The notes beneath the pieces were generated by a model. That model was not told where the DNA came from. It worked only from the letters and a program-made list of their open reading frames with translations, and made no database searches. A stretch of DNA of 11,284 bases from an uncultured Treponema sp. (GTDB taxonomy: Bacteria; Spirochaetota; Spirochaetia; Treponematales; Treponemataceae): NCBI GenBank assembly GCA_937885235.1, contig CAKZZK010000256.1, positions 1 to 11,284 of the forward strand, written 5' to 3'. Shown in pieces: positions 1 to 5,770 of this stretch. The position numbers and the translations under genes are program-made. Every line of letters starts with the position of its first letter. Within the stretch, counting starts at the first letter, position 1.

Positions 1-151
1 AGCGTCCGTCGTCCATCTCGAAGAGCGTGTGCATGATGCGCCGCTGCACCGGCTTCAGTCCGTCTTCAAGGTCTGGAATGGCGCGGTCGCGGATAACGTA
101 GCTTGCGTACTCTATAAAGTTCTTGTCGAATAAATTCTTAACAAATGCCAT
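1..151 (-). CDS. parC: DNA topoisomerase IV subunit A (ParC), N-terminal fragment
   Basis: Only the first 50 codons are in the window; the gene continues past position 1. The translation begins MAFVKNLFDKNFIEYASYVI and goes on to the motif DGLKPVQRRIM, the conserved N-terminal signature of type IIA topoisomerase A subunits (GyrA/ParC). This region leads into the winged-helix DNA-cleavage domain; the catalytic tyrosine lies downstream, outside the window. The start is ATG at 151-149, preceded by a GGGGGA Shine-Dalgarno-like run five bases away. It begins 12 bases after the parE stop on the same strand, so the two genes form an operon making one heterotetrameric enzyme that decatenates daughter chromosomes. 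GyrA is the alternative; pairing with a ParE-like partner makes ParC more likely. Confidence 0.88.
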   Translation of the reverse strand, partial: MAFVKNLFDKNFIEYASYVIRDRAIPDLEDGLKPVQRRIMHTLFEMDDGR

Positions 152-163
152 GAAAGTCCCCCG

Positions 164-2203
164 TTATGCGTCGATATCCGCATTTGAAAGCAGGTGTTTT
201 TCTATAAACTGGCGGCGTTCGGGAGTGTTCTTGCCCATATAGAAGCCGAGCAGTTTGGGCACCATCTTGAGCTGGCTGATTTCTACGGGGGTCAGGTGCA
301 TGGTTGCGGGCTTGATGAACTTGCGGAATTCGTCGGGGTTGATTTCTCCCAGTCCCTTGAAGCGGCTTGTCTCCGCGCTTTTGCCGAGCTTTGCCTGAGC
401 CTTGTCCCGCTCTTCTTCGGAATAGCAGTAGATGTTTTCCTTCTTGTTGCGCACGCGGAAGAGGGGCGTTTCCAGAATGAACACGCGCCCGCTCGTCACC
501 AGTTCTTCAAAGTAGCCGAGGAAGAAGGTCATCACGAGGTTGCGGATGTGGAAGCCGTCGTTATCGGCATCGGTGGCGATGACGATTTTGGAATACTTCA
601 AGTTTCCCACGTCTGTCTCAATGCCCAGCGCCATCATGAGCTGATAGAGCTCGTCATTCTTGTAGATTTCGCTCTGCTTCTTGCCGTACATATTCTCTGG
701 CTTGCCGCGCAGGGAAAAAATCGCCTGATAGCTTGCGTCCCGTGAATGCGTCATCGTGCCGGAAGCAGAATCTCCCTCGGTGATGAAAATCATGCTGTTC
801 TCGCCCTTCTCGCCGTCCTGCACGTGGTACTTGCAGTCCTTTAGCTTGGGAATGCGGATGCTGATTCTCTTTGCCGCCTCCTTTGCCTTTGCCTTGACGT
901 CTTTGAGTTCCTTGCTGAGTTTCTTGTTCAGCTCGATTTTATCCTGAATCTGCTTTGCTTCGTTGGGGTGGCGGTGCAGCCATTCGTCAAGCGCGGACTG
1001 TGTTTCCGCCACCACCCAGCGGATGTCTGTGTTGCCAAGTTTGTTCTTGGTCTGGCTTTCAAACACGGGGTCCTTCACCTTGACGAGCACTGCCGCCACA
1101 ATGCCCGCGCGAACGTCTTCCCCTGAATAGTCGCTCTTGAAGAAGCCGTTCACCCCTTTGAGGAAGCCTTCTTTGAACGCGGACTGGTGCGTGCCGCCGT
1201 CGGAGGTGTACTGGCCGTTGACAAAGGAGAAATATTTTTCGCTTATATCGTTGGTGTGGGAAAAGGCGAACTGAAGGTGCTCCCCGCGGTAGCCTCCTGC
1301 TTCGTAGAGCGAGGTGTCTCCCAGTTCCTCGTTCAACAGGTCGAGCAGGCCGTTTTCGCTGTAATAGTCCTGTCCGTTCAGCCTGATGGTGAGCCCTGCG
1401 TTCAAATATACATAATTTTTGATGCGTTTTTCCACGTGGGACATATCGTAGCTGTATTTGCCGAAAATAGCTGTGTCTGGCACAAACTCAAAGTAAGTGC
1501 CGTTGGGCTGCTTTTGCTTGAGTGTGCCCGTGTGCTGTTCGAGCAGCTTGCCCTTTGAAAAGCTGGCGTCTGTGCACTGCCCGTCCCGTATGCTGACCAC
1601 GCGGAAGAAAGAGGAGAGCGCGTTTACCGCTTTGGTGCCCACGCCGTTCATGCCTATGGAAAACTGGAAGACCTCGTCGTTGTATTTGCCGCCCGTGTTG
1701 ATTTCGCTCACGCATTCGACCACTTTGCCGAGCGGAATGCCGCGCCCGTAGTCACGCACCTTTACGCGGTTGTCTTCAATACTCACGTCTATGTGCTTGC
1801 CGTAGCCCATGATGAATTCATCTATGGCGTTGTCTATGATTTCTTTGAGCAGGACGTAGATGCCGTCATTCTGATTGCTGCCGTCACCGAGCCTGCCTAT
1901 GTACATGCCGCTCCTCAGGCGGATATGCTCCAACGCATCGAGGTGCTTTATCTGGGATTCATCGTATACAGCCGCTTCTTTCGGCTTGCCCGCCTTGGAC
2001 TCCTTCGGCGTTGTTACCGCTGGCTTTTTCGACGATGCAGCCACCGGTTCCTTCGTTGCCTTTTGCTTCTTTTCCTGCGCTTTGGCTGCTTTTGCGGCGG
2101 GCTTTTCGGCTGTCTTTGCCGCACCCTTCTTGGCTTCTGCCTTCCCCGCCGCCTTGCCGGACTTCTTCACCGGCTCTGCCTTCACATCTTTTTTACCACC
2201 CAT
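164..2203 (-). CDS. parE: DNA topoisomerase IV subunit B (ParE) with Lys/Ala-rich N-terminal tail
   Basis: This is the ATPase subunit of topoisomerase IV, 679 residues. Residues 1-79 form a low-complexity tail with 23 Lys and 20 Ala plus scattered Pro, Ser and Thr. The conserved enzyme starts near Y80. Visible motifs are the GHKL ATPase motifs EIIDNAIDEF (121-130), DYGRGIP (151-157) and GMNGVGTKAVN (184-194); the QTK loop of the transducer domain; the Toprim glutamate in EGDSA (E476); the metal-binding DADNDG (545-550); and RFKGLGE near the C-terminus. All key residues are present, so the protein should be active. The core of about 600 residues suits ParE. GyrB is possible but less likely given the parC partner. 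The ATG at 2203 has no Shine-Dalgarno sequence and sits directly below a -10 box, suggesting a leaderless message. The tail resembles histone H1-like sequences and could bind DNA or RNA; that is inference. Confidence 0.9.
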   Translation of the reverse strand: MGGKKDVKAEPVKKSGKAAGKAEAKKGAAKTAEKPAAKAAKAQEKKQKATKEPVAASSKKPAVTTPKESKAGKPKEAAVYDESQIKHLDALEHIRLRSGMYIGRLGDGSNQNDGIYVLLKEIIDNAIDEFIMGYGKHIDVSIEDNRVKVRDYGRGIPLGKVVECVSEINTGGKYNDEVFQFSIGMNGVGTKAVNALSSFFRVVSIRDGQCTDASFSKGKLLEQHTGTLKQKQPNGTYFEFVPDTAIFGKYSYDMSHVEKRIKNYVYLNAGLTIRLNGQDYYSENGLLDLLNEELGDTSLYEAGGYRGEHLQFAFSHTNDISEKYFSFVNGQYTSDGGTHQSAFKEGFLKGVNGFFKSDYSGEDVRAGIVAAVLVKVKDPVFESQTKNKLGNTDIRWVVAETQSALDEWLHRHPNEAKQIQDKIELNKKLSKELKDVKAKAKEAAKRISIRIPKLKDCKYHVQDGEKGENSMIFITEGDSASGTMTHSRDASYQAIFSLRGKPENMYGKKQSEIYKNDELYQLMMALGIETDVGNLKYSKIVIATDADNDGFHIRNLVMTFFLGYFEELVTSGRVFILETPLFRVRNKKENIYCYSEEERDKAQAKLGKSAETSRFKGLGEINPDEFRKFIKPATMHLTPVEISQLKMVPKLLGFYMGKNTPERRQFIEKHLLSNADIDA

Positions 2204-2210
2204 GTGGGGC

Positions 2211-2239
2211 AGTATAACGAGAATCTGTATTTTAGTCTA
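2211..2239 (-). promoter_or_regulatory. Predicted parE promoter, leaderless geometry
   Basis: On the minus strand, TAGACT (2239-2234) and TATACT (2216-2211) are separated by 17 bases. The -10 matches the sigma-70 consensus at five of six positions and the -35 at four of six. The A of the parE ATG lies eight bases after the -10 box, so transcription would start on or one to two bases before the start codon. Confidence 0.6.
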
Positions 2240-2280
2240 GGCAAGGAAAAATGCTCGCTGTTATCGTATGCTTTTTGTCT

Positions 2281-2359
2281 GCCTTGACTTTAGTCCATTT
2301 TCCTCATAAAATTGCCCTGACTTTAGGTGAATTAATGAGCGAAATTGCCCTGACTTTAG
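2281..2359 (+). repeat. Three copies of GCCyTGACTTTAG at exact 33-bp spacing
   Basis: The 13-mer occurs at 2281-2293 (with CCTT), 2314-2326 and 2347-2359 (both with CCCT). In the last two copies identity extends to AAATTGCCCTGACTTTAGG. Spacing is exactly 33 bp, three helical turns or eleven codons. The first copy supplies the -35 of the predicted ATPase promoter, the second holds the ATPase Shine-Dalgarno site, and the third lies inside the coding region as IALTLG. It could be a local duplication or a set of protein-binding sites. Confidence 0.75.
2284..2312 (+). promoter_or_regulatory. Predicted promoter of the DUF4143 ATPase gene
   Basis: TTGACT (2284-2289) and TAAAAT (2307-2312) are 17 bases apart, a good sigma-70 fit. 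The predicted start near 2319 gives a leader of about 16 bases containing AGGTGA. This supports translation from the ATG at 2335, because the earlier in-frame ATG at 2251 lies upstream of the promoter. Confidence 0.6.
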
Positions 2360-3693
2360 GATTTAACCGTGCAATCAGCGCAGAGCTGAAAAAATGGAAA
2401 GCCTCGCGGAACAGAAAGCCCCTCGTGCTGCGCGGGGCGCGCCAGGTGGGGAAAACAACCGTCATCAAGAAATTTGCCGTGGAGTTTGACAGCTTCATCT
2501 ATCTGAACATGGAGCTTGCCGCCGACAGGAAGCTTTTTGAAAACGAGCTTGGCGTGAAAGAACTTTTTCAGCTGATCTGCCTTGAAAAAAATATCCTGCC
2601 CCAAAACGAAACATTGCTTTTTATTGACGAGATCCAGAACTCCCCCAACGCCGTCATGCAGATGCGTTATTTCTTTGAAGAAATGCCGGAGCTTTTCGTC
2701 ATCAGCGCGGGCTCGCTCCTTGAAATCATGATGGATATGCACAAAATCAGCTTTCCGGTGGGGCGCATTGAATACCGCTACCTTTTTCCGATGAACTTTG
2801 AGGAATTCCTTGAGGCTCTGGAGGAAAAGCAGGCACTTGCATATTACCGCCAGACACCGCCGCCTGACTTTGCCCACCGCAGGCTTGGCGAGCTGTTCCG
2901 GCTGTATACGTTTATCGGAGGAATGCCGGAAGCGGTTTCCCGCTATAAAGAGACGCGGGACTTCACGCAGGTTGCCGCTGTATACGAAGCCCTTTTTTCT
3001 TCCTTCAAGGACGATGTCAGTAAATATGCAAAGAGCTCCGGCGAAACGGACATCATCCGCCATGTCATTGAAAGCGCGCCTGCTGAATCAGGGCATAGGA
3101 TTACCTTTGAGAAGTTTGGGAATTCCGGCTACAAGTCGAAGGAGGTTGCCTCCGCGCTCCGCATACTCGAACGCGCGATGCTTCTCTATCTCCGTTACCC
3201 CGTGACGGAATTCACGCTTCCGCTCGTGCCTGATTTAAAGCTCAAACCCCATCTGCTGTTTCTTGATTCCGGCATGCTGAACCATGCGCTCGGAATTACG
3301 GGCAGCTTCTTCAAGCCGGACAGCCTGAGCGACATATATAACGGAAAGCTTGCCGAGCAGGTCGTCGGGCAGGAACTGCTTGCCAGAACATCGCTGAGGC
3401 TCGAAAAGCCGCCGTTCTGGGTGCGTGAGAAAAAGCAGTCCAATGCAGAGCTTGACTTCCTGCTTGTGCATGAGGGAAATTTGATTCCCATAGAAGTAAA
3501 AAGCGGAAAGAGCGGCACGCTCCGCTCGCTTCATTCATACATAGAGCATTCTGAGGCAAAAATTGCAATCAGGCTTTATAGCGGCAGCTACTGCGTGGAA
3601 GAAGCGTTCACCCCCATGCAGAAAAAGCCGTACACGCTTGTGAACATACCGCTGTACGAGGCGGGGCGGCTTCAGGCTTTCCTGCGCCAGTGA
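2335..3693 (+). CDS. AAA-type ATPase with C-terminal DUF4143/nuclease-like domain
   Basis: This is a 452-residue member of the bacterial and archaeal AAA_14/DUF4143 ATPase family, often present in several copies per genome and of unknown role. From the ATG at 2335 the protein shows Walker A GARQVGKT (34-41), Walker B LLFIDE (94-99), a sensor-like strand VISAGSLLE, and the family segment PVGRIEYRYLFPMNFEEF. The C-terminal part holds D374 followed by IPIEVKSGK with E387 and K389. This D-Xn-E-X-K pattern is that of a PD-(D/E)XK nuclease fold, as seen in DUF4143 proteins. I chose the start because AGGTGA lies four bases upstream and a good promoter ends just before it; an in-frame ATG at 2251 would add 28 residues from promoter sequence. 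It stands alone on its strand between the topoisomerase and Nudix genes with repeats on both sides, which suggests an accessory insertion. Nuclease activity is inference. Confidence 0.88.
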   Translation: MSEIALTLGFNRAISAELKKWKASRNRKPLVLRGARQVGKTTVIKKFAVEFDSFIYLNMELAADRKLFENELGVKELFQLICLEKNILPQNETLLFIDEIQNSPNAVMQMRYFFEEMPELFVISAGSLLEIMMDMHKISFPVGRIEYRYLFPMNFEEFLEALEEKQALAYYRQTPPPDFAHRRLGELFRLYTFIGGMPEAVSRYKETRDFTQVAAVYEALFSSFKDDVSKYAKSSGETDIIRHVIESAPAESGHRITFEKFGNSGYKSKEVASALRILERAMLLYLRYPVTEFTLPLVPDLKLKPHLLFLDSGMLNHALGITGSFFKPDSLSDIYNGKLAEQVVGQELLARTSLRLEKPPFWVREKKQSNAELDFLLVHEGNLIPIEVKSGKSGTLRSLHSYIEHSEAKIAIRLYSGSYCVEEAFTPMQKKPYTLVNIPLYEAGRLQAFLRQ

Positions 3694-3723
3694 AAGGAGT
3701 CCGCTGTTATCTCTGTCGAAATC

Positions 3724-3921
3724 AAGGCTATTTCAGTCCGTAATAAAGGCTTCTAGGTTTTCTAGTAAAGGCTTCTAGGTTTTCTAGTAAAGGCTTCTAG
3801 GTTTTCTAATAAAGGCTTCTAGGTCTTCTAATAAAGGCTTCTAGGTTTTCTAATAAAGGCTTCTACGTTTTGTAATTAAGGCTTCTACGTTTTGTAATTA
3901 AGGCTACTACGCTCCGTAATC
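3724..3921. repeat. Tandem array of nine 22-bp units (AT-rich minisatellite)
   Basis: Nine head-to-tail units of exactly 22 bp start at 3724, 3746, 3768, 3790, 3812, 3834, 3856, 3878 and 3900. Every unit begins AAGGCT. The inner ones read AAGGCTTCTAGG then TTTTCTAGTA or TTTTCTAATA; units 7 and 8 carry CTACG and TGTAATT instead. The first and last units are diverged but resemble each other (both contain TCCGTAAT). A decayed tenth unit may follow at 3922. The array fills most of the gap between two convergent genes and has no unique spacers, so it is not CRISPR. The units are full of TAG and TAA in all frames and the period is not a multiple of three, so it is non-coding. No intrinsic terminator is visible in the gap. 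Function is unknown. Confidence 0.95.
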
Positions 3922-3949
3922 AATGCTCCGCCAAGGGTGCAGTGAGTCC

Positions 3950-4240
3950 CTATGCTTTAAGCTGCTCCAGCCTGTCTTTGAGCGCAAGAAACTCCCCCAG
4001 GATGCCGCAGGCGCAGACCACTGCGATGAGGTAGCTGTCCAGCGGGATGAGAATGGGGAGCAAGAGCAGGAGCAGGGCGGTGATGAAGATTGCCTTAAAA
4101 GATGCCGTCGTCTTGGGAATGACGGTGCCTTGCGGGAGCGCCTTTTTCTGCTTCCTGATGCGTATCATATAGAAAGAAAGTATCACGATATACAGCAGAA
4201 ACGAAGTTCCGCAGATGGCAAGAGGCAAAATGCGGTTCAT
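3950..4240 (-). CDS. Small membrane protein coupled to the Nudix gene
   Basis: This is a 96-residue hypothetical protein that I do not recognise. It has about three hydrophobic segments: residues 4-26, 49-66 and 69-86. A basic stretch, RIRKQKK, follows the first segment, which would place it on the cytoplasmic side by the positive-inside rule. The C-terminus is a short charged helix (LKDRLEQLKA). The start codon overlaps the stop of the upstream Nudix gene as ATGA (4240-4237), and there is no separate Shine-Dalgarno sequence, so it is probably translated by coupling to the Nudix gene. That arrangement is the best support that it is a real gene. It ends at TAG just beside the 22-bp repeat array. 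A role linked to the Nudix enzyme is inference only. Confidence 0.68.
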   Translation of the reverse strand: MNRILPLAICGTSFLLYIVILSFYMIRIRKQKKALPQGTVIPKTTASFKAIFITALLLLLLPILIPLDSYLIAVVCACGILGEFLALKDRLEQLKA

Positions 4241-4767
4241 TTTTGTGCCAGCCAGGTGAGCATTGTCTTTTTCGCAGAGTCAAAGGCTATCGGGCATTTT
4301 TCCACATCCTCCGTGCTTTCTAGTTTGAGCCACAGGAATTCGCTCACTTCTCCCTGCTGTGCCTTGAGCTCTGCTTGCGGCGGCAGCTTCGCGCTGAAAA
4401 ACATATCGCAAGTCTTGTAGGTGATGCCCTTGTACGCGTAGGTGTTTGGATATGAACAGATGTAGGAAACCGAGAGCGGCTCCACGCCTATTTCCTCTTT
4501 GCACTCGCGCAGTGCTGCGCCTTCTCCGCTTTCGTCAGGCTCGGTAAAGCCCCCGGGCAGGGCGAGAAAGCCCTTGCGAGGCTCCTTTGCCCGCCGCTCA
4601 AAGAGGACCTCCCCCTTGTCGTTTTCTATGACGAGCCCCACCGCGCTTGCCACATTGTTGTAGAGGTCAAAGCCGCATTCCGGACACAGCCACTTGCGTC
4701 CGCCCATCTTGGTTTCTATAGCCTTGCTGCCGCACTCCGGACAGAAATTGAACTTGTTGCTTTCCAT
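4237..4767 (-). CDS. Zinc-ribbon Nudix hydrolase
   Basis: This is a 176-residue Nudix hydrolase, which would cleave a nucleoside diphosphate linked to another group; the substrate cannot be told from sequence. An N-terminal zinc ribbon has CPEC (9-12) and CPEC (28-31), as in NADH pyrophosphatase-type and related Nudix proteins. The Nudix box is complete at residues 73-95, following G-x5-E-x7-RE-x-x-EE-x-G-V with the metal-binding segment RECKEEIGV. The likely start is the ATG at 4767, since the zinc ribbon begins eight residues later. An upstream in-frame ATG at 4785 would add six residues but falls inside the promoter. The start A lies exactly seven bases after the -10 box, so the mRNA may be leaderless. 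The gene is divergent from the Bpt-like gene and its stop overlaps the start of a small membrane protein gene. Confidence 0.88.
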   Translation of the reverse strand: MESNKFNFCPECGSKAIETKMGGRKWLCPECGFDLYNNVASAVGLVIENDKGEVLFERRAKEPRKGFLALPGGFTEPDESGEGAALRECKEEIGVEPLSVSYICSYPNTYAYKGITYKTCDMFFSAKLPPQAELKAQQGEVSEFLWLKLESTEDVEKCPIAFDSAKKTMLTWLAQK

Positions 4768-4773
4768 GCCCCC

Positions 4774-4804
4774 AGTGTAGCACATTTCGGGGTGCTATTG
4801 TCAA
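4774..4804 (-). promoter_or_regulatory. Predicted Nudix promoter with extended -10, leaderless geometry
   Basis: On the minus strand a perfect TTGACA (4804-4799) is followed after 19 bases by TACACT (4779-4774). TGC directly precedes it, forming an extended -10 element (TGnTACACT) that can offset the long spacer. The predicted +1 is 4767, the A of the ATG. The GGGGG run ends only one base before the ATG, too close to serve as a Shine-Dalgarno sequence. Confidence 0.6.
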
Positions 4805-4826
4805 TTCCGAAAGAAAAATTTATAGT
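4798..4826 (+). promoter_or_regulatory. Predicted promoter of the Bpt-like gene, leaderless geometry
   Basis: TTGTCA (4798-4803) and TATAGT (4821-4826) are separated by 17 bases, each matching the sigma-70 consensus at five of six positions. The predicted +1 is 4833, the A of the ATG. No Shine-Dalgarno sequence precedes the start. The -35 overlaps the opposing Nudix -35 by five bases (shared TGTCA), so polymerase should be able to occupy only one of the two at a time. Confidence 0.65.
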
Positions 4827-4832
4827 ATATGT

Positions 4833-5663
4833 ATGGTTTGTGATAATGGCAGTGGGAATGCAGGCTGCGGTCTGGCGGATTTTGATTTCTGGGGGGAAAG
4901 CGCGTGCGGCTATTTTCCCCGACGCCTGTCCTTGCTTGAATGCTACCAGCTTTGCCCCGAAGGTACACCCTCTGCCGTTCAGCGCCGTTGTTTTGATGCC
5001 GCCCTTGAGCACGGCTTTCAATGGGATGGCGCCTGGCTCTACCGCACAAACTGTCAGGGCTGCAGCCAGTGCATTCCCATCCGCATAGACGTGAGCCATT
5101 TTTCTTTCAGCAAAAGCCAGAGGCGCCTGTTGCGCAAAAATGCAGATATTTCCACCGTCATGCGCAGGGGAAGGACCAGGCTGAGCAGTCTGGAGAAGGT
5201 GAAACTGCTTTCGCTGTATGAACGCCGCCACCGCACGGAGGAAGAAGACCTTTCCGTCATGACCCGTGTGCTGGAAGGAATGAACGGTCTCTGGGATGGG
5301 TGGGGCGGCAGGGCTTTTTCCGAGAAGTGCTTTGCGGGCACGCGGAATTTGGACTATTATATTGACGGCTCCCTTGCGGGTGTGAGCGTCCTGCAGTTTG
5401 GAAAAAATGCCGTGTATTCCCAGTATTTCTACTATGACACCTCTCCGCAGGTGATGCGGCGCAGTCTGGGGACGTTCAGCATCCTTAACGAGATTGCCTA
5501 CTGCCAGAAGCACAAAATCCGCTACTACTATCTGGGCTACTTTGTGACCGACTGCCAGAAAATGGCATATAAGGCGAACTTTGTCCCGTATCAGCTTTTG
5601 CAGGAAGGCAAATGGCTTGAATATAACGAAAAAATGGGATATAGTATGGGCGTAAGGAATTGA
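4833..5663 (+). CDS. bpt: Bpt/Ate-type aminoacyl-tRNA-protein transferase
   Basis: This is a 276-residue member of the ATE/Bpt family, which moves an amino acid (Leu for Bpt, Arg for eukaryotic Ate1) from its tRNA to an N-terminal acidic residue, marking the protein for Clp-type degradation in the N-degron pathway. The N-terminal ATE domain shows CGYFPRR (25-31), the cysteine cluster C74-x2-C77-x2-C80 followed by IPIR, and the segment SKSQRR (93-98). The C-terminal GNAT-like half shows YFYYD (198-202), SLGT (211-214) and YLGYFVTDCQKMAYK (233-247), all typical of the family. Length is closer to bacterial Bpt (about 240 residues) than to Ate1 (about 500). The amino acid transferred cannot be read from the sequence. 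ATG 4833 is the only reasonable start. The gene diverges from the Nudix gene and is followed 107 bases later by pckG. Confidence 0.82.
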   Translation: MVCDNGSGNAGCGLADFDFWGESACGYFPRRLSLLECYQLCPEGTPSAVQRRCFDAALEHGFQWDGAWLYRTNCQGCSQCIPIRIDVSHFSFSKSQRRLLRKNADISTVMRRGRTRLSSLEKVKLLSLYERRHRTEEEDLSVMTRVLEGMNGLWDGWGGRAFSEKCFAGTRNLDYYIDGSLAGVSVLQFGKNAVYSQYFYYDTSPQVMRRSLGTFSILNEIAYCQKHKIRYYYLGYFVTDCQKMAYKANFVPYQLLQEGKWLEYNEKMGYSMGVRN

Positions 5664-5770
5664 GCACGTGCCTGCGGCAGCCAGTGCCTCGGGTAAAGGT
5701 GAAAACAGCTCTGATACGTTGTTAAATCATCTGTTTCGCCGTTCTCTTCCTCCACTATAGGAGTAGTTGC

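Noticed and set aside
1187..2287. Plus-strand open frames opposite parE, including 1187-1558 and 1793-2287
   Set aside because: They mirror the conserved ParE coding sequence; the Leu/Cys/Arg-rich product is the complement of the Lys/Ala tail.
2251..2334. N-terminal extension of the ATPase from the ATG at 2251
   Set aside because: This stretch contains a good promoter for the gene and the ATG at 2335 has its own ribosome-binding site.
3724..3921. CRISPR array
   Set aside because: The units are contiguous 22-bp repeats without unique spacers, and no cas genes are nearby.
4768..4785. Nudix start at the ATG at 4785
   Set aside because: It lies between the predicted -35 and -10, has no ribosome-binding site, and adds six residues before the zinc ribbon.
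5664..5770. Riboswitch or terminator in the bpt-pckG gap
   Set aside because: Only a short GCACGTGC palindrome and weak 4-bp stems are visible, with no T tract and no known aptamer pattern.
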